A stretch of 28,198 bases of DNA from Chloroflexota bacterium (GCA_016191985.1 JACPVB010000031.1:1-28198); one strand, 5' to 3'. Positions 1 through 6,407 are shown, numbered from the stretch's first letter. Translations and numbers: made by a program. Notes: generated by a model from the letters alone, not told the origin.

Positions 1-120
1 CCTGAAGAATTGGTACGCGCCAGTTTGGAAGAACTACTGACTCGTCCGTTGGATGATTTTCAAAAAATCGTGGAACGAGTATTGAGCAAAAACGCGGAAC
101 TGTACAAACGGCTGGCATAA
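1..120 (+). CDS. C-terminal end of a probable antitoxin (partial, 5' end outside window)
   Basis: An open frame enters at base 1 and ends at TAA 118-120, giving 39 residues that start PEELVRASLEELL and end NAELYKRLA. It is rich in Leu, Glu and Lys and looks helical. The stop is followed directly by the ATG of the Doc-like toxin with no spacer, the arrangement expected of a translationally coupled antitoxin-toxin pair. The fragment is too short to assign to Phd, AbrB or any other antitoxin family, so the role rests on context alone. It could instead be the tail of an unrelated short protein. Confidence 0.55.
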   Translation, partial: PEELVRASLEELLTRPLDDFQKIVERVLSKNAELYKRLA

Positions 121-506
121 ATGCGATATTTGACGGTGGGAGAGGTATTGGAAATTTATAGTCAAGTGATGAAGCAATCAGGTGGCGGAGTGGGAATTCA
201 TGATCTTGGCGCGTTGGAATCGGCAGTGGCCCAACCGCGCATGACTTTTAATGGTGAAGAATTATATCCAACGATTATCGAAAAAGCATCGGCTCTTGGA
301 TTTTCCTTGATTCAAAATCATCCGTTTATTGACGGTAACAAACGCGCAGGCCACGCCGCAATGGAATCTTTCCTCATGTATAACGACTGTGAGATTTCTG
401 CAAGCGTGGATGAGCAAGTGGAAATTGTTCTTGGTGTTGCGTCTGGAAAATAGACCGAAGTATGTTCACAAAGTGGTTGCACGAACACGTTATTGAATTA
501 TCGTAA
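121..506 (+). pseudogene. doc: Doc/Fic-family (death-on-curing) toxin, 3' end frameshifted
   Basis: The uninterrupted frame is 121-453 (110 aa). It carries the Fic/Doc signature HPFIDGNKRAGH at residues 67-78 with the catalytic His67, Phe69, Asp71, Asn73, Lys74 and Arg75. Doc toxins are known to phosphorylate EF-Tu, and other Fic proteins AMPylate targets; which applies here cannot be told. The frame stops at TAG 451-453 right after the run GGAAAA. From base 450 the -1 frame reads IDRSMFTKWLHEHVIELS and stops at TAA 504-506, exactly the C-terminal helix expected after GVASGK in Doc proteins. One missing A in the A-run at 447-450 explains it. It may be a recent pseudogene, a sequencing error in a homopolymer, or a -1 slip of tRNA-Lys on AAAA before the stop. 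All catalytic residues precede the break, so the 110-aa product might still be active. Confidence 0.8.
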
Positions 507-516
507 CGGGACGGAT

Positions 517-712
517 ATGCCCGAACCCAAACGCCCCCTCAAAGTCTTCCTCTGCCACGCCCACGCGGACCGTGACCCCGTGCGCGGACTCTACTCCCTC
601 CTGACCCAAGACGGCGTGGACGCATGGCTCGACAAAGAAAAACTCCTCCCAGGACAGGATTGGGAATTGGAGATTCGCAAAGCTGTGCAATGATGATTTG
701 GTTGTAAAATAA
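517..712 (+). pseudogene. Truncated TIR-domain gene remnant
   Basis: From ATG 517 the frame gives 58 residues and stops at TGA 691-693. They match the first half of a bacterial TIR domain: strand A KVFLCHAHADRD, then a helix, then GVDAWLDKEKLLPGQDWE and the start of a further helix, EIRKAV. Shifting one base at 692 continues with DDLVVK, the expected next beta strand, before TAA 710-712, so the gene has both a frameshift and a lost 3' half. The region that holds the NADase Glu in active TIR domains is absent, so the piece is probably inert. It lies just upstream of an intact SEFIR/TIR gene, and both have ACGGGAC a few bases before their ATG, which hints at a shared origin of the two upstream regions. 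A very short functional peptide cannot be excluded. Confidence 0.7.
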
Positions 713-724
713 GACGGGACACCT

Positions 725-2452
725 ATGGCAGAAACTAAACCACCAAAAGTTTTCATTTCATATGCATGGGAAGATGAACTCAAGACTTGGGTTCTTGATT
801 TTGCAACGCGCTTACGATCAGATGGGATAAATGCGATTTTGGATCGGTGGGAAACTGTGCCTGGTGACCAATTAACCCAATTCATGGAGAAATCAGTACG
901 CGAAAGTGATTTTGTGGTCTTTATTTGTACACCAACTTATAAAAGAAAATCTGATAGAAGAAGAGGCGGTGTTGGTTATGAGGGGAGCATTATTACAGGT
1001 GAAGTCTTTGCTAAAAACAACCATCGAAAATTTATACCTGCTTTGCGAAAAGGTAAATGGGCAGTCGCTGCACCATCATGGGCAACTTCAAAGCTCTTTA
1101 TTGATTTTAGGGGTGATCCTTATAGCGAAGTAAGTTACCAGCAACTATTAAATACATTATTTGGCAAATCGCCTACTGCCCCACCTATACGAGATGATTC
1201 GTTAAGAGAAAAGGAAGAACGTGAAACTGCTGAAAAAGCTGCTCGAGAAAAAGTAGAACTCGAGGCCAGCAACAAGATTGTGCGAGAGAAGGCGGAATAT
1301 GAAGCCGCCGAAAAAGCGAAACGCGAGGTCGTGGAAAAAGAAGAACGCGAAAGGATGGAGCGCGAAACCACAGAAAGACTGGATCGTGAAGCCAGTGAAA
1401 AAGCTACTCGTGAGAAAGAAGAACAAGAAGCCGCTGAAAAGGTGGAAGAGGAGAAAAAGCAACGAGAACTCAAACGTGCATTAAAGAAAGTAGACCAGGA
1501 ATATAAACGTCAAATACGGAAAATAGAATGGCAACATAGATGGGAATCGTTTGTTAGTGCGATTCGCTATCGGTTGAAATTGCTTTATATTTATCGCGCG
1601 TCCATTTTAATTTTATTGGTTACATTTGGGCTTATAGTTCCATTACTGATTCGCTTATCTAATCTAATTCCCAAGATAACCTCAGAATTCAATAATGCCC
1701 CAACTGCCATAATCGGCTTATCCCCTCTTCCTCAACCAAACTTAACTTCCACTAATGTTTTTATTTCCACTGAAATTCTCACTCCAAGTAAAACACCAAC
1801 CAAAAATTTTACACTAACTTCATTGCCAACCGAAATCACTGATGCCAAAGGTGTAATAATGGAACTCGTTTCGAATAATGGCGTTGATAGTTTTTATATG
1901 GATAAATATGAAGTAACAAATTTATTGTATAAAACTTGCGTTGATTCTGGAGTTTGTACAACTCCTTTTAATTTTAACTACTACGATCAAGAACCTTACT
2001 TAAACTATCCTGTTGTTTATGTAAGCCGAGATAATGCTAAAACTTATTGTGAATGGCGTGGCAGCCGTCTGCCAACGTCTGATGAATGGGAACAAGCCAG
2101 TGAAACTGCTCAATCTATCTTCTGGATTGGAAAACAAGATTGTAAATATGCAAATTTTGCATATGGATTTGAAACGTACTATGACAAAAGTGGTTATTAT
2201 AGACAAAGATATTCATATTGCGTTGGACATATTGTTCCAGTCGGTTCGTACGAAGAAGGAAGAAGTATTTATAATATTTATGATCTAATTGGGAATGTTG
2301 CGGAATGGACTGATTATAGTAAAACAAATGGAGGCTCTTGGTCGACATTTATTAGTGGGCAGAACATGTGGTGGAGATTTGATAATATTTTAAATCCAGA
2401 TCACACTTCAAATCATATCGGTTTCCGTTGTGCCAAGGATACGTCTCCCTAA
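725..2452 (+). CDS. Membrane-anchored SEFIR/TIR - coiled coil - FGE/SUMF1-like fusion protein
   Basis: 575 aa in five parts. Residues 8-147 form a SEFIR/TIR domain (KVFISYAWED, ILDRWETVPGD, DFVVFICTP, GVGYEGSIITGE); Glu86 sits where active TIR NADases place their catalytic Glu. Residues 158-276 are a highly charged Glu/Lys/Arg coiled coil. Residues 290-312 form one membrane helix. Residues 315-375 are a Ser/Thr/Pro linker. Residues 376-572 are a formylglycine-generating-enzyme-like domain (YMDKYEVTN 391-399, RLPTSDEWEQA 448-458, NVAEWT 524-529, GGSW 536-539, IGFRC 565-569). GGSW is not followed by the Cys residues used for catalysis by true FGE, so a ligand-binding C-type-lectin role is more likely. 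A cytoplasmic TIR and outside sensor is inferred. The gene is visibly AT-richer than its right-hand neighbours, suggesting transfer. No clear Shine-Dalgarno (SD) sequence precedes the ATG. Substrate and trigger are unknown. Confidence 0.85.
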   Translation: MAETKPPKVFISYAWEDELKTWVLDFATRLRSDGINAILDRWETVPGDQLTQFMEKSVRESDFVVFICTPTYKRKSDRRRGGVGYEGSIITGEVFAKNNHRKFIPALRKGKWAVAAPSWATSKLFIDFRGDPYSEVSYQQLLNTLFGKSPTAPPIRDDSLREKEERETAEKAAREKVELEASNKIVREKAEYEAAEKAKREVVEKEERERMERETTERLDREASEKATREKEEQEAAEKVEEEKKQRELKRALKKVDQEYKRQIRKIEWQHRWESFVSAIRYRLKLLYIYRASILILLVTFGLIVPLLIRLSNLIPKITSEFNNAPTAIIGLSPLPQPNLTSTNVFISTEILTPSKTPTKNFTLTSLPTEITDAKGVIMELVSNNGVDSFYMDKYEVTNLLYKTCVDSGVCTTPFNFNYYDQEPYLNYPVVYVSRDNAKTYCEWRGSRLPTSDEWEQASETAQSIFWIGKQDCKYANFAYGFETYYDKSGYYRQRYSYCVGHIVPVGSYEEGRSIYNIYDLIGNVAEWTDYSKTNGGSWSTFISGQNMWWRFDNILNPDHTSNHIGFRCAKDTSP

Positions 2453-2510
2453 GTTTAATCTAAAGCTCTTCGAAACAGAACCAGCCTCCTCTTAATCCGA
2501 ACCGTGGCCC

Positions 2511-2551
2511 GATGGAGAATGGAACCCCCCGAAACCACCCCATTCTCCATC
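2511..2551. repeat. 12-bp perfect inverted repeat upstream of glyQS
   Basis: GATGGAGAATGG at 2511-2522 is the exact reverse complement of CCATTCTCCATC at 2540-2551, with a 17-nt spacer. There is no T-run behind it, so it is a poor intrinsic terminator for the preceding gene. Its right arm overlaps the first heptad units of the glyQS leader. Confidence 0.7.
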
Positions 2552-2611
2552 TTCCATTAACCATCAGTTATAATCTCCCCGCAATCCAAAACCCCAAATC
2601 GAAAATCCTAC
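2542..2611 (+). promoter_or_regulatory. Heptad-phased promoter and leader of glyQS (-10 TATAAT at 2569-2574)
   Basis: Seventy bases before the glyQS ATG divide into ten consecutive 7-nt units starting at 2542, and seven of the ten begin with AT (for example ATTCTCC at 2542 and ATCCTAC at 2605); the ATG at 2612 is in the same phase. A perfect -10 box TATAAT lies at 2569-2574 across two units; no convincing -35 is visible. Transcription would start near 2581, giving a roughly 30-nt A/C-rich leader with no SD. The periodicity is seen directly; the promoter is inferred. Confidence 0.6.
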
Positions 2612-5600
2612 ATGACACAAAAAGCCTCCTTCCAAACCATCATCCTCAAACTCCAAGACTTCTGGGCATCGCACGGATGCCTGATCACGCAGCCCTACTA
2701 TACTCAGGTGGGCGCAGGGACGATGAATCCTGCTACCTTCCTGCGAGTGCTCGGACCCGAGCCGTGGAACGTGGCGTACGTCGAGCCGTCGGTCCGCCCC
2801 GATGACGGGCGCTACGGAGAGAACCCAAATCGTTTTCAATTACATACACAATATCAAGTGATTCTTAAGCCTGACCCGGGCAACCCGCAAGAGTTGTATC
2901 TTGAATCATTGAAGGCACTCGGCATTGACCCGCGTAAACACGACATCCGCTTCGTGGAAGATAACTGGGAACAGCCCGCCATCTCCGCGTGGGGCTTGGG
3001 CTGGGAGGTCTGGCTCGACGGGCAGGAGATCACGCAGTTCACCTACTTCCAGCAGATGGGCGGCGTGGCGCTCGACCCCGTCTCGGTCGAGATCACCTAT
3101 GGGCTCGAACGCATCCTCATCGCGCTCAACAATGCCAAAGCCATCTGGAACGAACCATACGGGGCGGGGGTGACCTACGGCGAGATTCGCCGACAGGAAG
3201 AGTTCGAACATTCCAAATATTATTTCGAGACCGCCGACGTCGAACGTGTTCGCGCAATGTACGATCTCTTCTCCGCCGAAGCCGACGCCTGTCTCGCCGC
3301 CGGGCTCATTGTCCCCGCGCACGATTATGTTCTCAAATGCTCGCACTCGTTTAATATTCTCGATACACGCGGTGCAATTTCTGTTGCGGAAAGACAAGCG
3401 TTCTTTAGGAGGATTAGAGAATTGGCAAGGGGAGTGGCAGTGGCGTATGAAGAACAGCGGAAAAACCTGGAATATCCACTTCTCAAAGAAACGAAAGAAG
3501 AAAGACGAAAGACCCTCTTTCCTCTTTCCTCTTTCATCCCTCACGCGGAGCGTTCATCCTTCATCCTTGAAATCGGCGTCGAAGAACTTCCCGCAGATGA
3601 TGTGGACTCCGCCCAAGCGTATCTCGTAACTCGCATCCCGTCTCTTTTGGATGAACTGCGACTCGACCACAAAGACATTCGCCTCTTTACTACCCCGCGC
3701 AGGATCGTCGTTTCGATTGACTCTCTCTCCCCGAATCAGCCCGACCGCGAAGACCTCGTCAAAGGTCCCCCCGCTGATAAAGCCATCGTACAACAAACTT
3801 CCAGTTTGTCTAGCGCTGGCGAAGGCGGACAAACTGGAAGTTTGTCCTACACGCCCGCCGCGCAAGGTTTCGCCAAAAAGAACGGCATCAAAGTCGAAGA
3901 CCTCCAAGTCCGCGAACAGGACGGCGGCAAATATGTCTTCGCTGTCGTCAAACAAAAAGGACGCCCAACTCCTGAGGTCTTGGCAGAAGCCTTGCCGAAG
4001 TTGGTGGAAAGTATCAAGTTTGAAAAATCCATGCGCTGGAATGATTCTGGCGTGGCCTTCTCGCGTCCCATCCGCTGGTACGTGGCCCTGCTCGGTGACA
4101 TGGTCATCCCGTTCGAATACGCAGGCGTTGTTTCAGGAAATGTCACTCGTGGGTTACGACCACACGATTCGCCCGAAATCAAAATCCCTTCAGCGGATAA
4201 ATATTTAGACATCATCCGCGAAGCAGGCATTCTGCTTGATAAAGAAGAACGCAAAGCCTCCATCGTGGAACAGGTCAACCAAGCGACGGCGCTGGTTGGC
4301 GGGGAAGCCATTATTGAAGGTGGTTTATTGAATGAAGTGGCAAATTTAATTGAAATGCCCACCGCCGTGATGGGTGGGTTCAATGAAGAATTCCTTTCAT
4401 TGCCGCGTGATGTGTTGATCTCAGTGATGAAGAAACATCAGAGATATTTCCCCATTGTAGGGGCTACCCTCGCGGGTGTCCAACCCGTAGGGGCAGACCT
4501 TGCGTCTGCCCAGAAATCGGGGCAATCTGGATTGGGGCAAGCAGGATCGGGGCAAGCCCAATCTCTACGACCGCATTTCATCGCCATTCGCAACGGCGAC
4601 GATTTACACATTGATACGGTGAGAGAAGGCAATGAGCATGTATTGGGTGCGCGCTTTGCGGATGCGAACTTCTTCGTCCGCGAAGATGTCAAACTTAAAT
4701 TGGAAGAATATCGTCCTAAACTTTCTTCACTCACTTTCCATACCAAACTCGGCTCCATGCTCGATAAATCGGAGCGCATAGGCAAACTAGTTAATGAAAT
4801 TGCGCCCGCCCTCGGAATTACCAAGGACCAATTACCAATTACCCAACGCGCCGCGCATTTGATGAAAGCCGACCTGGTTACGCAGATGGTCACTGAGATG
4901 ACATCGCTTCAAGGCATCATCGGCGGTGAATATGCTTTGCGAAGCGGTGAACAAAAAGAGATTGCCGCTGCCATAAGCGAACAATACCAAACTGTCCCGC
5001 AGACGAAGGCAGGCTTTGTGATTGCCTTGGCGGATAGGCTCGATTCTTTGGTAGGTTTATTTGCGGCTGGTTTAGCGCCGACAGGCGCGAAGGATCCGTT
5101 CGGTTTGCGTCGCGCGGCGATTGGTGTTGTGCAACCGCTCATCGAGCATGATGTGGATTTTGATTTAGCCGAGGTCGTGAAGAAATCCGCGAAGACTCAG
5201 CCGATTGAAGTCAAAGATGAAGTGCAAAAACAAATTTTGGAATTCATCGCAGGCCGTTTATCAGTTGTATTGAAAGATATGGGTTACAAACACGATGTTG
5301 TCGAAGCCGTGCTTGCGGAGCAATCAGCCAACCCTGCGGCATCTGCCCGGGCGGTGAAGCAACTGTCCGCTTGGGTGGGACGCGAAGATTGGTCATCCAT
5401 CTTGGATGGCTTCGCCCGCTGTGTCCGCATTATCCGCTCGGTGGGAGTGAACAGTCATCAGTTATCAGTAATTAGTGAGCAGTTAATTGAGCCAGAGGAA
5501 AAACAACTTTATCAGGTGCTCAACGCTCAACGCTCAACGTCTAACAATGTGGACGAATTCCTGAATGCAGTTGTCGCCCTTATCCCTTCCATCAACGCTT

Positions 5601-5725
5601 TCTTTGATAAAGTGCTGGTGATGGCCGAGGATGAAAAGGTGAGGCAAAACCGCCTGGCGCTCGTAGGACAAATTGCCAAATTGTCCACGGGCTTGGCGGA
5701 TTTGAGTAAGCTGGAAGGCTTCTAA
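2612..5725 (+). CDS. glyQS: Glycyl-tRNA synthetase, fused alpha and beta subunits
   Basis: 1037 aa. Charges tRNA-Gly with glycine in the cytoplasm. Residues 1-292 are the alpha subunit (catalytic core: FWASHGCLITQPY, GAGTMNPATFLR, EPSVRPDDGRYGENPNR, ITYGLERI). Residues 316-1037 are the beta subunit (FILEIGVEELPADD, KHQRYFPI, HFIAIRNGD, VLGARFADANFF, and a C-terminal anticodon-binding-like part ending VMAEDEKVRQNRLALVGQIA). Most bacteria encode the two chains separately; fused forms are known, for example in Chlamydia. Several segments have no counterpart in ordinary subunits and coincide with DNA repeats: the alpha/beta linker (about 294-315), about 18 residues after KGPPADKAI, about 35 residues between YFPIV and LRPHF, and a stretch near the C-terminus starting NSHQLSVISEQL. 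All are in frame and the enzyme reads intact. ATG 2612 is the only start that gives the conserved N-terminus. A strong terminator follows. Confidence 0.96.
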   Translation: MTQKASFQTIILKLQDFWASHGCLITQPYYTQVGAGTMNPATFLRVLGPEPWNVAYVEPSVRPDDGRYGENPNRFQLHTQYQVILKPDPGNPQELYLESLKALGIDPRKHDIRFVEDNWEQPAISAWGLGWEVWLDGQEITQFTYFQQMGGVALDPVSVEITYGLERILIALNNAKAIWNEPYGAGVTYGEIRRQEEFEHSKYYFETADVERVRAMYDLFSAEADACLAAGLIVPAHDYVLKCSHSFNILDTRGAISVAERQAFFRRIRELARGVAVAYEEQRKNLEYPLLKETKEERRKTLFPLSSFIPHAERSSFILEIGVEELPADDVDSAQAYLVTRIPSLLDELRLDHKDIRLFTTPRRIVVSIDSLSPNQPDREDLVKGPPADKAIVQQTSSLSSAGEGGQTGSLSYTPAAQGFAKKNGIKVEDLQVREQDGGKYVFAVVKQKGRPTPEVLAEALPKLVESIKFEKSMRWNDSGVAFSRPIRWYVALLGDMVIPFEYAGVVSGNVTRGLRPHDSPEIKIPSADKYLDIIREAGILLDKEERKASIVEQVNQATALVGGEAIIEGGLLNEVANLIEMPTAVMGGFNEEFLSLPRDVLISVMKKHQRYFPIVGATLAGVQPVGADLASAQKSGQSGLGQAGSGQAQSLRPHFIAIRNGDDLHIDTVREGNEHVLGARFADANFFVREDVKLKLEEYRPKLSSLTFHTKLGSMLDKSERIGKLVNEIAPALGITKDQLPITQRAAHLMKADLVTQMVTEMTSLQGIIGGEYALRSGEQKEIAAAISEQYQTVPQTKAGFVIALADRLDSLVGLFAAGLAPTGAKDPFGLRRAAIGVVQPLIEHDVDFDLAEVVKKSAKTQPIEVKDEVQKQILEFIAGRLSVVLKDMGYKHDVVEAVLAEQSANPAASARAVKQLSAWVGREDWSSILDGFARCVRIIRSVGVNSHQLSVISEQLIEPEEKQLYQVLNAQRSTSNNVDEFLNAVVALIPSINAFFDKVLVMAEDEKVRQNRLALVGQIAKLSTGLADLSKLEGF
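3492..3536. repeat. Heptamer inverted repeat encoding the GlyQS alpha-beta linker
   Basis: Three 7-nt units of pattern nGAAAGA (starting 3492, 3499, 3506) are followed by CCC and then three units of pattern TCTTTCn (starting 3516, 3523, 3530). The two sides are reverse complements except at the variable position of each unit, so a 21-bp stem with a three-base loop could form. TTCATCC is then repeated twice at 3553-3566. The DNA is translated in frame as a charged then hydrophobic linker. Confidence 0.85.
3793..3845. repeat. 18-bp inverted repeat with self-palindromic arms, inside glyQS
   Basis: ACAAACTTCCAGTTTGTC at 3793-3810 is the exact reverse complement of 3828-3845, with a 17-nt spacer. 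Each arm also folds on itself (ACAAACT, TCC, AGTTTGT). The element is translated in frame and adds about 18 Ser/Gly/Gln-rich residues between the conserved KGPPADKA and AAQGFAKK segments of the beta subunit. This looks like an inserted interspersed element. Confidence 0.85.
4456..4572. repeat. GTAGGGGC-type repeat with 15-nt direct repeats, inside glyQS
   Basis: GTAGGGGC occurs at 4457 and again at 4487. GGGCAGAC at 4491-4498 pairs with GTCTGCCC at 4504-4511. Three direct repeats of 15 nt begin at 4516, 4531 and 4546, each starting ATCGGGGCAA or ATTGGGGCAA; being five codons long they encode a Gly/Gln/Ser ladder. The whole is translated in frame as an insertion of about 35 residues between YFPIV and the conserved HFIAIRNGD. 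Confidence 0.8.
5453..5487. repeat. Five AGT-initial heptamers inside glyQS
   Basis: Five consecutive 7-nt units start at 5453, 5460, 5467, 5474 and 5481. Each begins AGT (for example AGTCATC, AGTTATC). They are translated in frame as part of a stretch starting NSHQLSVISEQL near the C-terminus of the beta part, where ordinary GlyS proteins are short. Confidence 0.8.
5518..5545. repeat. GCTCAAC heptamer array inside glyQS
   Basis: GCTCAAC occurs three times without interruption (5518, 5525, 5532), followed by a diverged fourth unit GTCTAAC at 5539. It is translated as VLNAQRSTSNN just before the conserved C-terminal helix of the beta subunit. Confidence 0.85.
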
Positions 5726-5729
5726 TTGG

Positions 5730-5759
5730 AAGGGACGGGCTGGAGGCCCGTCCCTTTTA
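5730..5759 (+). terminator. Intrinsic terminator of glyQS
   Basis: AAGGGACGGGC at 5730-5740 pairs perfectly over 11 bp with GCCCGTCCCTT at 5746-5756 around a 5-nt loop and runs into TTTTATT. It begins 5 bases after the glyQS stop codon. Confidence 0.9.
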
Positions 5760-5805
5760 TTATCAAAAGCTAATTTCAAATTAATACGAATTAGACCTGG
5801 TTTTG

Positions 5806-5811
5806 TATAAT
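5806..5811 (+). promoter_or_regulatory. Candidate -10 box upstream of the small secreted protein
   Basis: A consensus TATAAT lies at 5806-5811 in an AT-rich stretch just after the glyQS terminator. No good -35 hexamer is found at the usual distance. If used, it gives a leader of about 115 nt before the ATG at 5935, long enough for a structured element, but I recognise no riboswitch in it. Confidence 0.45.
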
Positions 5812-5934
5812 TTATTCAAGTCCTTTGTGGGGAAGTTAAGCCGTGCCATTTCCTGCATCACACCCAGGGCTTTCATGAATAACCCGCTCCGAAGGCCCGT
5901 TTTAATCAGGTAATAGACCATAAGGAGAATCGCT

Positions 5935-6186
5935 ATGACTAAGCCAATTGTGCGAGTTGTTTTTGCAGTGCTGATCAGCCTTGGCATTATTGCGGCTGCG
6001 GCTCCCAATGTCCAGGCCAGGCTGGGAGATGCTCTGCGAAAGGCGAGTGTGAATACCGCCTCCATGTCTGTGAATAGCCAAGCCTTGGAAAGAGAAAACG
6101 TGAATGGGCTGGATTCTTTTTTCCAGTCTGATAAAGGCATGGATGGTGGACATGAATGTGGCTCTGACCCCACTTCGGATTACTAA
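5935..6186 (+). CDS. Small secreted protein of unknown function
   Basis: 83 aa. Residues 1-28 form a typical Sec signal peptide (MTKPIVRVV, then a hydrophobic core ending IIAAAAPNVQA with an Ala-X-Ala cleavage motif). The mature part would be about 55 residues, Ser- and Asn-rich, with one Cys near the acidic end HECGSDPTSDY. The gene has a strong SD (AAGGAG about 8 bases before the ATG), a candidate promoter at 5806 and its own terminator at 6293, so it is a free-standing unit rather than a chance frame. I recognise no family. A long minus-strand frame overlaps it (5781-6173) but has no SD or terminator. Possible roles include an exported peptide or the precursor of one; nothing in the sequence decides. 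Confidence 0.7.
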   Translation: MTKPIVRVVFAVLISLGIIAAAAPNVQARLGDALRKASVNTASMSVNSQALERENVNGLDSFFQSDKGMDGGHECGSDPTSDY

Positions 6187-6292
6187 ATCTCCAACCATCC
6201 AATAAAATTGTTTTCGACAAGACACTGATGGAAGGTAGGCTTGTTATATCGCAATGCGCTTAGGCAGGCTTTAAACGAGATTGAAAATCATA

Positions 6293-6327
6293 AAAGAGAC
6301 AAGGATCAAATGCCCTGTCTCTTTTTT
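6293..6327 (+). terminator. Intrinsic terminator after the small secreted protein gene
   Basis: AAAGAGACA at 6293-6301 pairs with TGTCTCTTT at 6316-6324, with two more G-C pairs inside after one mismatch, and is followed by a T-run to 6327. Confidence 0.85.
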
Positions 6328-6378
6328 ATTTAGTAAAACCTGTCCTTTCTGTAAGCCCCGTTAAGATAAATGTCATCT

Positions 6379-6407
6379 TTGCGTTTTAAAAGGTAAGGTC
6401 ATATAAT
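6379..6407 (+). promoter_or_regulatory. Promoter giving a probable leaderless transcript
   Basis: TTGCGT at 6379-6384 and a consensus TATAAT at 6402-6407 are separated by 17 bases. The start point would fall about 6 bases later, on or beside the ATG at 6414. No SD lies at a usable distance, which fits leaderless translation. Spacing and boxes are seen; use is inferred. Confidence 0.6.

Noticed and set aside
1135..1473. Ser/Phe-rich minus-strand open frame
   Set aside because: It is the antisense shadow of the charged coiled coil of the SEFIR/TIR-FGE gene; no SD and low-complexity composition.
2250..2452. Diversity-generating retroelement target region in the FGE-like domain
   Set aside because: The fold is a typical target, but there is no reverse transcriptase or template-repeat copy anywhere in the window.
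2800..5800. CRISPR-like array among the glyQS repeats
   Set aside because: Units are 7-18 nt without equal spacers, are translated in frame, and no cas gene is present.
5812..5934. Riboswitch in the leader of the small secreted protein
   Set aside because: Some short pairings exist, but I recognise no known riboswitch core and cannot compute a fold.
5781..6173. 130-codon minus-strand frame over the small secreted protein
   Set aside because: No SD or terminator on that strand, no recognisable domain, whereas the plus-strand frame has a signal peptide, SD, -10 and terminator.
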